From the NCBI GenBank assembly GCA_964423345.1, contig CAYREV010000038.1, forward strand, positions 1 to 16,811: 16,811 nucleotides of DNA. Direction: 5' to 3'. Source of the DNA: CAYREV01 sp964423345 (GTDB taxonomy: Bacteria > Bacteroidota > Rhodothermia > Balneolales > Balneolaceae). Shown here piece after piece: positions 6,966 through 14,274 of the stretch. Each line of letters opens with the position of its first letter. The first letter of the stretch is position 1. The notes beneath the pieces were generated by a model. The model had not been told where the DNA came from. It did not search any database and was given only the letters and a program-made list of their open reading frames with translations. The position numbers and the translations under genes were made by a program.

Positions 6966-7253
6966 ATGTCCGTAACCAAAAAAGACGTCCAATACGTAGC
7001 ACACCTCGCCCGCCTGCAGCTTACCGACCGGGAGGCCGAACAATTTACGGACGATCTAAGCAAAATCCTTGACTATATGGAGACCCTGGAAGAGCTGGAT
7101 ACGAGCGATGTGAAACCGCTTGAACACGTCATCGAGCTGGAATACCGCCTGCGCGACGACCGGCCCGAAACCCCGCTCTCCAACGACGAAGCCCTTAAAA
7201 ATGCCCCGGATACGGACGGCGATTATTTCCGTGTCCCCAAAGTAATTGATTAA
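6966..7253 (+). CDS. gatC: Asp-tRNA(Asn)/Glu-tRNA(Gln) amidotransferase subunit C
   Basis: GatC is the small subunit that stabilises the GatA-GatB amidotransferase, which converts Glu-tRNA(Gln) or Asp-tRNA(Asn) to the amidated form. The 95-residue protein has the usual length and family landmarks: VTKKDVQYVAHLARLQLTD (3-21), the helix ILDYMETLEELDTSDVKP (34-51), LRDDRPE (62-68), and the terminal FRVPKVID (88-95), the typical peptide that wraps the partner subunit. gatA and gatB are not adjacent, which is common in this part of the bacterial tree. The start is the ATG at 6966, with no clear Shine-Dalgarno sequence. The stop is followed after 3 nt by the start of the large membrane protein gene, so the two are probably co-transcribed. 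Confidence 0.95.
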   Translation: MSVTKKDVQYVAHLARLQLTDREAEQFTDDLSKILDYMETLEELDTSDVKPLEHVIELEYRLRDDRPETPLSNDEALKNAPDTDGDYFRVPKVID

Positions 7254-7256
7254 CCC

Positions 7257-9734
7257 ATGGATCACTCTCCCGATGGCGGACTGAAAGAGGATATCATCTC
7301 CCGGCTTTCCGACAACAAAAAGCATTTGGTAGCACTGGCCGTCCTCTTCATCCTGCCGGTCATCCTGTACAGTTCCATATACATTGGCGACAAACAGTTT
7401 CTCGGCAATGACGTAATGCAGTGGCGGGCCGGCGCCGAATCGGTCATGGAATACCAGGAGAACCACGAGGGAGAACATCCCCTCTGGGCTCCCAATATGT
7501 TTTCTGGCATGCCCTCCTATGTGATCTCCGCTCCCCAGTCGGCCCCCAATATCGACACCCTTGTCAAAAAAACCTCGGGCAACACCTTCCCGCTGCCCTA
7601 TTTCTGGGTACTGATGGGCGGTGCATACCTGCTGTTCGTCCTGATGGGTTCACGCCCCCTTACCTCCTGCCTCGGGGCCATCCTTGTGGCCTTTACCACC
7701 TATTTACCCATCATTATCGAAGCGGGACACTACACCAAGTTTGTCGCTTACGCCTACATCCCCTGGGTGCTGGCGGGCTACTGGCTGGTCACCCGGTCGA
7801 ACCGGAAACTGCTGGCCTTTTTTATCTTCGCACTCGCCCTAACCCTGGAGTTGCGGGCGAACCACCCCCAGGTTTTATACTATTTTATGTACCTGCTCGG
7901 TTTCTGGTGGATCTACGATACCGTTCAGGCCTACCGGGACCAAAAACTTAAGCCGTGGCTTACCAATACGGCTCTCATAGCGGGGGCAGGGCTGCTGGCT
8001 ATCATCAGCAGCCTGGAATCGTACTGGCGCCTGTATGAGTATTCGCAATTCAGCACACGCGGGGGGTCCACTCTCGATGTGACATCGGGATCGGGGCTCG
8101 GCCTCGACTACGCCTTCCGATGGTCGCAGGGTATTGGCGAACTCCTAACCCTCATCATACCCGGCCTGTTCGGTGGTTCCTCGGGCGAAGCCTACTGGGG
8201 ACCCAAACCTTTTACGAGCGGGCCGCACTACCTGGGTGCCGTGGCTTTCATCCTTGCTCTTTTCGGTATCCTCTACTACCGGAAAAAAGTCAAATACCTG
8301 TTTTTCGGCGTGGGGACCCTGGCCATGCTGTTTGCTCTTGGTGAACACTTCCGGCTGTTGAATGAATTCATGTTTAGCTACGTACCCTTTTTCAACAAAT
8401 TCCGCACCCCCGAGATGTGGCTGATCGTGACGGTGTTCTGCTTTTCGGTACTGGCCATATTCGGAGTGCAAGCCCTCTTTACCATTGCCAAAGAGAAGAA
8501 AGACAGCTTGCGTCCCCTGACCGTACCCCTGGGAACCGCCCTGCTTATCGGGCTCTTTTTCGCCCTTGGGAGCAACGCCCTGCTTTCGTTCGAAAAGCCG
8601 GGAGAGCGTCAACAGTTTGCACAACAGGTAGCCCAGCAAAACAATGTGACTCCCTCCAATCCGCAGGTTCAACAGCGGGTGAGCCAGTACATAAACTCCC
8701 GGCTCAAACCCGAGCGAAAGGAACTGGCCCAAAGCGACTCCGTCCGATATTTCATCCTGGTCCTGCTGGCCTCCGGGCTGATCGTCCTCTTTTACCGTGG
8801 AACCATAAGCAAGGGGTATTTCCTGGCGGCACTGATTCTGCTGGTAGCCTATGATATGCTCAGTGTTGGGAACCGCTATATAAACGAAGACCGGCTGGTA
8901 AGCGACACTTTCGATACGGAACGCTATATCCAGCAGCAGAAACGCCCTATGGACGATTATATCATGAAACATATCGACAGCGGAAAGGGATATCCCTGGA
9001 GGGTTTTCCCCCTGATCGACAACCCCTTTAACAATGCCATTCCCGCCTACTTCTATCCGAGTATCGGTGGCTACACCGGGGCCAAGCTGGCCCACTACCA
9101 GGATATGATTGACCATCTGCTGATGGGGGAACGGGGACTCAATATGCCGGTGCTGGATATGCTGAATGTCAAGTTTATCACCGTCAACCAGCAACTGCCT
9201 TTCGAAGGGTTCGAACAGGTGTACCAGAATGAGGGACAGTTCGTTTACGAAAACATCGATGTGCTGCCCAAAGCGTTCTTCGTGGATTCCGTCCTCACCG
9301 TAGGCACCCCCCAACAGGCTGTTGACAAGATGAAATGGGGCACCGATTTTGATCCGTCGAATGAGGCGATAGTGGAAACCGGGAAGCAACTTTCCGCCGG
9401 GGACGGCACCGCCGGCAGCGTGGAGGTGAAGACCTATAACGCCCGGGAAGTAGTCCTCCAAACAAGCAACAGCTCCGAAGGCTTTCTGGTGCTCAGTGAG
9501 ATCTACTACCCCGCCGGATGGAAAGCGACCATCGACGGTCAAGCCACAGAGATCTATAAAACCAACTTTATACTGCGGGGACTCCAGGTGCCTTCGGGCC
9601 AACATACCGTCACCCTGACTTTCGAACCGGCCTCAGCTCGGTGGGGGGCAAGGCTGGCTTGGGCCGGACACATTATTCTGCTTCTATGCGGAATCGGTGC
9701 CGCAGGCAGATATTTCAAAAAAGGCGATTCATAG
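7257..9734 (+). CDS. YfhO-family polytopic membrane protein (probable GT-C-type glycosyltransferase)
   Basis: This 825-residue protein matches the bacteroidete form of the YfhO family. One membrane segment near the N-terminus (about 23-43) is followed by an external loop with GNDVMQWRAG (50-59) and PLWAPNMFSGMPSY (75-88). A dozen or so further hydrophobic segments extend to about residue 540. A long soluble region with an immunoglobulin-like end (EIYYPAGWKATIDG and following) precedes a last membrane segment near 795-815. An acidic loop residue after the first helix is the hallmark of GT-C sugar transferases using polyprenyl-phosphate donors, so D52 is a candidate catalytic residue (inference). 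In B. subtilis YfhO is implicated in lipoteichoic acid glycosylation. The gene starts 3 nt after gatC and its stop overlaps a sulfotransferase gene tail to tail by 6 bp. Family membership is firm; substrate is unknown. Confidence 0.82.
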   Translation: MDHSPDGGLKEDIISRLSDNKKHLVALAVLFILPVILYSSIYIGDKQFLGNDVMQWRAGAESVMEYQENHEGEHPLWAPNMFSGMPSYVISAPQSAPNIDTLVKKTSGNTFPLPYFWVLMGGAYLLFVLMGSRPLTSCLGAILVAFTTYLPIIIEAGHYTKFVAYAYIPWVLAGYWLVTRSNRKLLAFFIFALALTLELRANHPQVLYYFMYLLGFWWIYDTVQAYRDQKLKPWLTNTALIAGAGLLAIISSLESYWRLYEYSQFSTRGGSTLDVTSGSGLGLDYAFRWSQGIGELLTLIIPGLFGGSSGEAYWGPKPFTSGPHYLGAVAFILALFGILYYRKKVKYLFFGVGTLAMLFALGEHFRLLNEFMFSYVPFFNKFRTPEMWLIVTVFCFSVLAIFGVQALFTIAKEKKDSLRPLTVPLGTALLIGLFFALGSNALLSFEKPGERQQFAQQVAQQNNVTPSNPQVQQRVSQYINSRLKPERKELAQSDSVRYFILVLLASGLIVLFYRGTISKGYFLAALILLVAYDMLSVGNRYINEDRLVSDTFDTERYIQQQKRPMDDYIMKHIDSGKGYPWRVFPLIDNPFNNAIPAYFYPSIGGYTGAKLAHYQDMIDHLLMGERGLNMPVLDMLNVKFITVNQQLPFEGFEQVYQNEGQFVYENIDVLPKAFFVDSVLTVGTPQQAVDKMKWGTDFDPSNEAIVETGKQLSAGDGTAGSVEVKTYNAREVVLQTSNSSEGFLVLSEIYYPAGWKATIDGQATEIYKTNFILRGLQVPSGQHTVTLTFEPASARWGARLAWAGHIILLLCGIGAAGRYFKKGDS

Positions 9735-10511
9735 GGCGGACTGTTCCCTGAACCGGTCCCGAACCTTTTCAGGGGTATAATAGGTGCCCAGCAGCTCATA
9801 ATCTTTTTCGTAGTAGGAGAGGGCGTGCTCCAGGGCTTCTTCAGACATATCCTTCAGGCCTGCCGGCGTCCCGCCCGACTTGGCCTGCCTGAACACCAGT
9901 TCCGGATCGTATTCCCGGAGCTTTTCTATCAACTCATCCAGCTGCTCAATAGGAAACACACGGTCCAGGTAGTCCATCGTTCCCCCCAGAAACTCATGTT
10001 GTGCCCGGGCATGATGGTCAATGCTTTGGCTGGCCTCCCGGTATCGCTCCAGATTCAATACAAAAGTGTCCAGGTCGGGCCGCACCGGGAGCCCCATCTT
10101 TTCGAGGCTCATGCTGCATGCTTCCAGGTCTTTCAGGTCGAGGACTCTGTTTCGATAACAGGAGATCAATCGGCTCACGGGATCGCGCACCACGGCAAAA
10201 CACCACTCCTCCCCGCGGTCTCGCAGGGTGCCGAGGCCCGTAAAGGCCCCCTCCCGTTTTTCGAAATAATCATGGATATCCCTGAAGCCATGATCCCGCT
10301 TCTTCTCATAGTCGAATGCCTTTCCGTTCTCTATCTCATAGAGCGCATGCTTGATGGAAGAGCAGGCGTTTTTGGGGATGGGGATATAGAGCAGCTGCCG
10401 TTCAGGCAGGTGGATGCGGTGGATGGCATAGCGATCGACGCCCAGTCGGCGGCAGGCCGTATGATACCACCAGCGAAGACTACGGTAGATGCTGTTATAT
10501 GTCAGATCCAT
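9729..10511 (-). CDS. Sulfotransferase family 2 protein (carbohydrate sulfotransferase-like)
   Basis: The 260-residue protein has the two PAPS-binding signatures of the Sulfotransfer_2 type: IPIPKNACSSIK (43-54) for the 5'-phosphosulfate loop and FAVVRDPVSRLISCYRN (105-121) for the 3'-phosphate site. A SIDHHARAQHEFL segment (163-175) occupies the place of the acceptor-side histidine motif in carbohydrate sulfotransferases. No signal peptide or clear membrane helix is visible, so it should act in the cytoplasm on nucleotide- or lipid-linked sugars. Family members usually sulfate sugar hydroxyl groups, but the acceptor here is unknown. It lies 9 nt downstream of a GT2 glycosyltransferase gene, forming a two-gene unit. 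Its 3' end overlaps the YfhO-like gene on the opposite strand by 6 bp, leaving no room for a terminator between them. Confidence 0.85.
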   Translation of the reverse strand: MDLTYNSIYRSLRWWYHTACRRLGVDRYAIHRIHLPERQLLYIPIPKNACSSIKHALYEIENGKAFDYEKKRDHGFRDIHDYFEKREGAFTGLGTLRDRGEEWCFAVVRDPVSRLISCYRNRVLDLKDLEACSMSLEKMGLPVRPDLDTFVLNLERYREASQSIDHHARAQHEFLGGTMDYLDRVFPIEQLDELIEKLREYDPELVFRQAKSGGTPAGLKDMSEEALEHALSYYEKDYELLGTYYTPEKVRDRFREQSAL

Positions 10512-10520
10512 AGAGGATAC

Positions 10521-11357
10521 CTATTTACCAATTCCCAGTAACATTTCGGCAACATACCGTTTTAATTCTTTCCACAGCCAGGGGCGCGGCACCCAACGCA
10601 ACAGTTCCAAGGGCCCTGCAACCTTTTGCTGTGCGCGCCGGATATTGAACAGTTGATACTTTCGCTGGGCACGGTTCATCAAATGCTTGTGCTTCTTGTA
10701 GAAATCCAGGTAACCGGCCAGTTGTGTGCCGGGTTTGGTAATCTGTTCCCCTTCATGGTCGGCATAGATATTCTGAAGAGGCTCCTGCACATTTATCGCG
10801 GAGCCATACCGCTCGGCAAGGCGAAGCCACAGGTCATAATCCTGGGCCGCCGCCAGCGACTCATCAAATCCCCCCACCGCTTCCAGGCGTTCCCTCCTGG
10901 CCAGCACCTGGTTCCCCACCTGGTTGGAATACAACAGCTCCTCATAGGTGATCACCTTCTTTTTATGCCAAACCACGGTCCGTTTTTCGTAGATCAGCCG
11001 TACATCGGAACAGGCAAAGGCATACTCATCCGAATACGCCTCCATCAACCGACTTACCCTCTCCGGATGCCACTCGTCATCGTCGTCCAGCCCCGCGATA
11101 AACTCCCCCTCGGCAAAATGGATGCCTTCGTTCCGGGCTTTGGAGGCTCCCCTGGAACGGTCGAACCGAAGATACCGGACCATCATATCCGATTGAAATC
11201 TTTCGACCACTTCGGCCGTCGCGTCGGAGGAGCCGTCGTCAACGACAATCACTTCCATATTCGGATACGTTTGGTCGCGGACCGATCGCAGGGCCCTCTT
11301 CAGCAGGCCGGCCCGGTCCTTGGTAGGTATAACGGCTGAAACAAGTGGTTTATACAT
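10521..11357 (-). CDS. Family 2 glycosyltransferase (GT-A fold)
   Basis: This 278-residue protein is a cytoplasmic-face GT2 enzyme that transfers a sugar from a nucleotide donor. Numbering from the ATG at 11357, the N-terminus VSAVIPTKDR (6-15) leads to VVDDGSSD (38-45), which binds the nucleotide. SRGASKARNEGI (68-79) precedes the metal-binding acidic run LDDDDEWHPER (90-100). GGFDESL (162-168) and QDYDLWLRL (172-180), with its acidic catalytic region, follow. A TTG codon at 11360 would extend it by one residue; the ATG is preferred. The C-terminal basic and aromatic stretch may attach to the membrane. It is the first gene of a two-gene minus-strand unit with the family 2 sulfotransferase, and its upstream region is shared with the divergent GT2 gene. 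Donor and acceptor sugars cannot be inferred. Confidence 0.88.
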   Translation of the reverse strand: MYKPLVSAVIPTKDRAGLLKRALRSVRDQTYPNMEVIVVDDGSSDATAEVVERFQSDMMVRYLRFDRSRGASKARNEGIHFAEGEFIAGLDDDDEWHPERVSRLMEAYSDEYAFACSDVRLIYEKRTVVWHKKKVITYEELLYSNQVGNQVLARRERLEAVGGFDESLAAAQDYDLWLRLAERYGSAINVQEPLQNIYADHEGEQITKPGTQLAGYLDFYKKHKHLMNRAQRKYQLFNIRRAQQKVAGPLELLRWVPRPWLWKELKRYVAEMLLGIGK

Positions 11358-11386
11358 CAATGATTAATAACATTTAAGCCCATCCG

Positions 11387-11415
11387 TTGGCATAATTTAT
11401 TAAAAGGCGTATTTT
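11387..11415 (+). promoter_or_regulatory. Candidate promoter for the plus-strand GT2 gene
   Basis: TTGGCA (11387-11392) and TATTTT (11410-11415) are separated by exactly 17 nt in an AT-rich 94-nt region between two divergent glycosyltransferase genes. A small dyad GTATTT-TC-AAATAC (11409-11422) overlaps the -10 element and could be an operator. The predicted start leaves a leader of about 30 nt before the ATG at 11452. For the opposite gene, TATATTTTG-like sequence occurs on the minus strand but without a convincing partner element. This is pattern matching only. Confidence 0.4.
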
Positions 11416-11451
11416 CAAATACAAAATATAAAAGTTACTGCTAATAATATT

Positions 11452-12366
11452 ATGGAGTCGTCCCCCCTGGTAACATTCATCATCTGCACCTACAACCGTG
11501 CGCCCTATCTTGATGACACCCTCCAAAGCCTGATCCGTCACCGAAGCGACGACTCCTACGAAATCCTTGTCGTTGACAATAATTCGTCGGACGAGACCCC
11601 GATGGTCGTGGAAAAACGGCAGCAGGAAGCCCGGGATCATGATATAAAATTAAGGTATATAAAAGAAACGGAGCAGGGGCTTTCGCACGCACGGAACCGT
11701 GGCATCAGGGAAGCCGAAGCGCCCAATGTTGTCTTTTTCGACGACGATATTACTGCCGGCGAAACCCTTATTCCCACCTGGTGTTCCTTTTTTGAAGAGA
11801 ATAGCGAGGCCGTGGCCGGGGGCGGTAAAATACATGTTCAATTCGACCATCCCCGCCCCCCCTGGATGCCCCGGTTCCTGCTGCCCTTGCTTGGCCATCA
11901 CGACCTGGGCAATGCCCGCATACGCTATCCCGCCCATAAATATCCCTTCGGCGGCAATATGGGATTTCGGAAGTCGCTGTTTGAACGTATCGGAGACTTC
12001 AACACCGATCTGGGCCGAAAGGGCGACAACCTGGACGCCGGCGAGGAGAAGGAACTCTTCCAGCGGATACGGCATACCGACGGGGGAATCGTTTTCCTGC
12101 CGAAGGCCCTGCTCTACCACCGGGTAGGCGAGGAACGGCTGACGGTAGGCTACATACGAAAACAGGCGTACGGGGTCGGCAAAAGCCGGAAATTAAAGCT
12201 ATCGAACGCCTCCCCGCCTCAGAAGCTGTTGACGATTGGAAAGGAACTGTCCAAAACACTGGTCACCCTCCCCCTCTTTTTTATTTACCTGTTGAAGCTC
12301 AAACCCTCAAAAGCCCTGATGCTTGTGCGCTTTCGATGGTGGGTGTGGAGGGGCTATGTTATGTAG
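11452..12366 (+). CDS. Family 2 glycosyltransferase (GT-A fold), plus-strand gene within the minus-strand cluster
   Basis: The 304-residue protein begins with VTFIICTYNRAPYLDDTL (7-24), followed by LVVDNNSSDET (39-49) and GLSHARNRGI (76-85). FFDDDIT (95-101) is the metal-binding acidic motif, FGGNMGFRKSLFERIGDF (166-183) forms the acceptor side, and GEEKELFQRI (197-206) supplies the second acidic pair. A hydrophobic stretch near 270-282 with flanking basic residues suggests peripheral membrane attachment. The ATG at 11452 has no Shine-Dalgarno sequence but lies in an AT-rich leader. Its stop overlaps the 3' end of the GT-B glycosyltransferase gene on the other strand by 8 bp. It resembles bacteroidete GT2 enzymes of exopolysaccharide loci; the sugar is unknown. 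The opposite orientation to its neighbours suggests separate regulation or a later insertion. Confidence 0.88.
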   Translation: MESSPLVTFIICTYNRAPYLDDTLQSLIRHRSDDSYEILVVDNNSSDETPMVVEKRQQEARDHDIKLRYIKETEQGLSHARNRGIREAEAPNVVFFDDDITAGETLIPTWCSFFEENSEAVAGGGKIHVQFDHPRPPWMPRFLLPLLGHHDLGNARIRYPAHKYPFGGNMGFRKSLFERIGDFNTDLGRKGDNLDAGEEKELFQRIRHTDGGIVFLPKALLYHRVGEERLTVGYIRKQAYGVGKSRKLKLSNASPPQKLLTIGKELSKTLVTLPLFFIYLLKLKPSKALMLVRFRWWVWRGYVM

Positions 12367-13420
12367 GGCTCTTGATTTCGTTATAGGCCCGGAATGTCTT
12401 TTCCGCTATCCGATCCCAGCCGACCTCTTCAATTTTTTCGCATGAAGCCCCATCCTGATTACGAAGCTCGCCGAGGGCTCTTTGCAGGTCTACCGTTTCC
12501 AGCTCCCCCTCATAGGTTTTGACCCATCGCCTGCCGAAAAACTCCTGCAGCTCACTCATCGATCCCTGCTCCGGTACCAGCACGGGCACATCAAAGGAGA
12601 GGGAAAGCAGTACGCTCCCGGAATTCAACACTTCGCTGAAGGGAAAAACCATCAGGTTGCTGGCCTTGAAATAATACTGCACCTGCTCTTCGGCAATAAA
12701 TTCAAAGAACAGGCGGATATTATCACAGGATTCCGCAACAGATTCTATGGCCTCCCTCTCCCCGGGGTCTACCACCTGGCCCGCCACCAGTAACACCTTC
12801 CCATCGGGCTGCAGCTTCGCGAATGTTCTGGCCAGCTCCGGCACATTTTTGTAAGATCTGATCTTACCGAAAAAAGATAGCACTTCCCGGCTCCCCTCTA
12901 TCCCCAGATGTTGCCTGGCCTGCTCCCGGCTTGAGGTGTTCGGGTACCTATTCCTGTAGTGCCCGTGGGGCACCACAAAACCGGGAACGTTTTCAAGGGA
13001 GGGAAACTTTTGGGCTGCCAGCCTGCCGGCCTCTGAAGTGAGCGTGATATAACCGTCGACCATATCCGCAAAAGCCTTCATATAGGCATCTTCGAGCCTT
13101 TGAAGCAGGACAGAACGCGATCCATGATCATGGGATCGCAGGTTGTGGACCGTCCAGACAACGGCGGCCCCTTTCCACTTCATGATGGTAACAAGCAGCC
13201 GGAAACTCACGATATTAAAAAGGGTCCTGAGCAGGCCGTAACCCTCAATCATTACTTCCGGCCAGTGTATGTGGAAGATATCATAACTGCCAAAGAGGGC
13301 TTTCATGGGGGTAAACTCCTCTACCTTACACTCTTCCAGGTCGGCCAGGTGCCGGTACAGCTCATAGTTGTAGGGGTTCTGATCCCTGTTTGAATAGGCG
13401 GGCTTGGCTATGATATTCAT
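12359..13420 (-). CDS. GT-B glycosyltransferase (family 4-like)
   Basis: The 353-residue protein has two Rossmann-like halves as in GT-B enzymes. The N-terminal half carries DIFHIHWPE (47-55) and VWTVHNLRSHDHG (88-100), a strand-loop typical of the acceptor domain, followed by YITLTSEAG (124-132) and VVPHGHYRNRYPN (149-161). The C-terminal donor half starts near LSFFGKIRSYKNVPEL (181-196), includes LLVAGQ (210-215), and has PFSEVLNSGSVLLSLSF (260-276), which resembles the donor-binding acidic motif of family 4 enzymes. It probably retains the anomeric configuration of the donor sugar and acts at the cytoplasmic membrane face. It lies 12 nt downstream of a sulfotransferase gene and is the last gene of a three-gene minus-strand unit. 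The exact CAZy family and the sugar are uncertain. Confidence 0.82.
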   Translation of the reverse strand: MNIIAKPAYSNRDQNPYNYELYRHLADLEECKVEEFTPMKALFGSYDIFHIHWPEVMIEGYGLLRTLFNIVSFRLLVTIMKWKGAAVVWTVHNLRSHDHGSRSVLLQRLEDAYMKAFADMVDGYITLTSEAGRLAAQKFPSLENVPGFVVPHGHYRNRYPNTSSREQARQHLGIEGSREVLSFFGKIRSYKNVPELARTFAKLQPDGKVLLVAGQVVDPGEREAIESVAESCDNIRLFFEFIAEEQVQYYFKASNLMVFPFSEVLNSGSVLLSLSFDVPVLVPEQGSMSELQEFFGRRWVKTYEGELETVDLQRALGELRNQDGASCEKIEEVGWDRIAEKTFRAYNEIKSPT

Positions 13421-13432
13421 GAGTAACCTATG

Positions 13433-14263
13433 CTATAGCTGATCGTTCCGGCTAGTGAAGTCAAGGGACACCTCTTCCGTTCGCTCCAAAATATACTTTT
13501 GCTCCTCTTCTGAAAAAATGTTTTTGAACTTGTCCCCCCCGCTCCTGCCGTGGATATTGGAGGCTTTCCACGCCTCTTCCCCACCCACGAGGCCGCGGGC
13601 CTGCTCCCGGTACTCCTCCCCCATCCGCCCGTCATACTCCAGATCCAGGGAACGGCAAAGACGCCTGAGTTCGCGCTCCGTATCCGCACGCAGCCGTTCA
13701 TAACGGACAAAGCTATGGCCTTTTTCTCCCCTGTAGGCAGCAGACAAGCCGACATCCGTCCTCCAACGCTCCACACACTGCTCTATGCTCCTGGGGCCGT
13801 TCCAGTGCCGGGGATAGTTGTGGCTCACCTCATACATGGAAGCAACGACGTCTTTACCGCTGCGCACTATATGCAGGAATTCGGCCCCCGGGATCGACTT
13901 GCGTATATAGGGAATGTAATGGAGATGGCGGGGCGTCTTTTCTATCCATCCCATCTTGCCTTTGGGTACCAGGGAGTCAAGAATTTCTGCCAGGGCCTGA
14001 GACCAACTCCTGTAGGATAGATAGATGGGGGCCAGGCGGTCCAGCACCTCCTCCGGGTAGCCATATTTTTCAAGGTAGTCTCCTACAAGCTGTCTCGACC
14101 TTCGTCCATACATCTTCAAGAGCCGGTAACGGAATTTTTCAGGTACCGTCAGCTCCCAAAAGTGGGTTTCGGGGAAAGAAGCAAGCTGAGGATGTGCGGC
14201 CATCATACTTTGCAAAAAAGTAGTGCCCGAACGGGGACATCCTACAATGAATATGCGTTTCAT
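13433..14263 (-). CDS. PAPS-dependent sulfotransferase (Sulfotransfer_1/3 type)
   Basis: The 276-residue protein begins directly with the 5'-phosphosulfate-binding loop VGCPRSGTTFLQSM (7-20). PETHFWEL (31-38) follows, then WIEKTPRHLHYIPYI (106-120), and the 3'-phosphate-binding segment FLHIVRSGKDVVASMY (129-144). SFVRYERL (184-191) precedes the C-terminal helix. This layout is that of cytosolic-type bacterial sulfotransferases related to the carbohydrate and heparan sulfotransferase superfamily. No signal peptide is present. The start ATG at 14263 is 11 nt after the stop of the other sulfotransferase of this unit, so the two are likely coupled. Downstream the GT-B gene follows after 12 nt. 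Protein, lipid or small-molecule acceptors are possible, but the glycosyltransferase neighbours favour a sugar. Confidence 0.87.
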   Translation of the reverse strand: MKRIFIVGCPRSGTTFLQSMMAAHPQLASFPETHFWELTVPEKFRYRLLKMYGRRSRQLVGDYLEKYGYPEEVLDRLAPIYLSYRSWSQALAEILDSLVPKGKMGWIEKTPRHLHYIPYIRKSIPGAEFLHIVRSGKDVVASMYEVSHNYPRHWNGPRSIEQCVERWRTDVGLSAAYRGEKGHSFVRYERLRADTERELRRLCRSLDLEYDGRMGEEYREQARGLVGGEEAWKASNIHGRSGGDKFKNIFSEEEQKYILERTEEVSLDFTSRNDQL

Positions 14264-14274
14264 GGAAGTTTATC

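Noticed and set aside
8145..9605. 486-codon open frame antisense to the YfhO-like gene
   Set aside because: It lies wholly opposite a gene with clear family features, and its translation shows no recognisable domain, low-complexity His/Gly-rich composition and no membrane or catalytic motif. It follows from the codon bias of the GC-rich opposite strand.
10626..11339. 237-codon plus-strand open frame opposite the minus-strand GT2 gene
   Set aside because: Shadow of a well-supported glycosyltransferase; no motifs of its own. The same applies to the 238-codon frame at 9825-10541.
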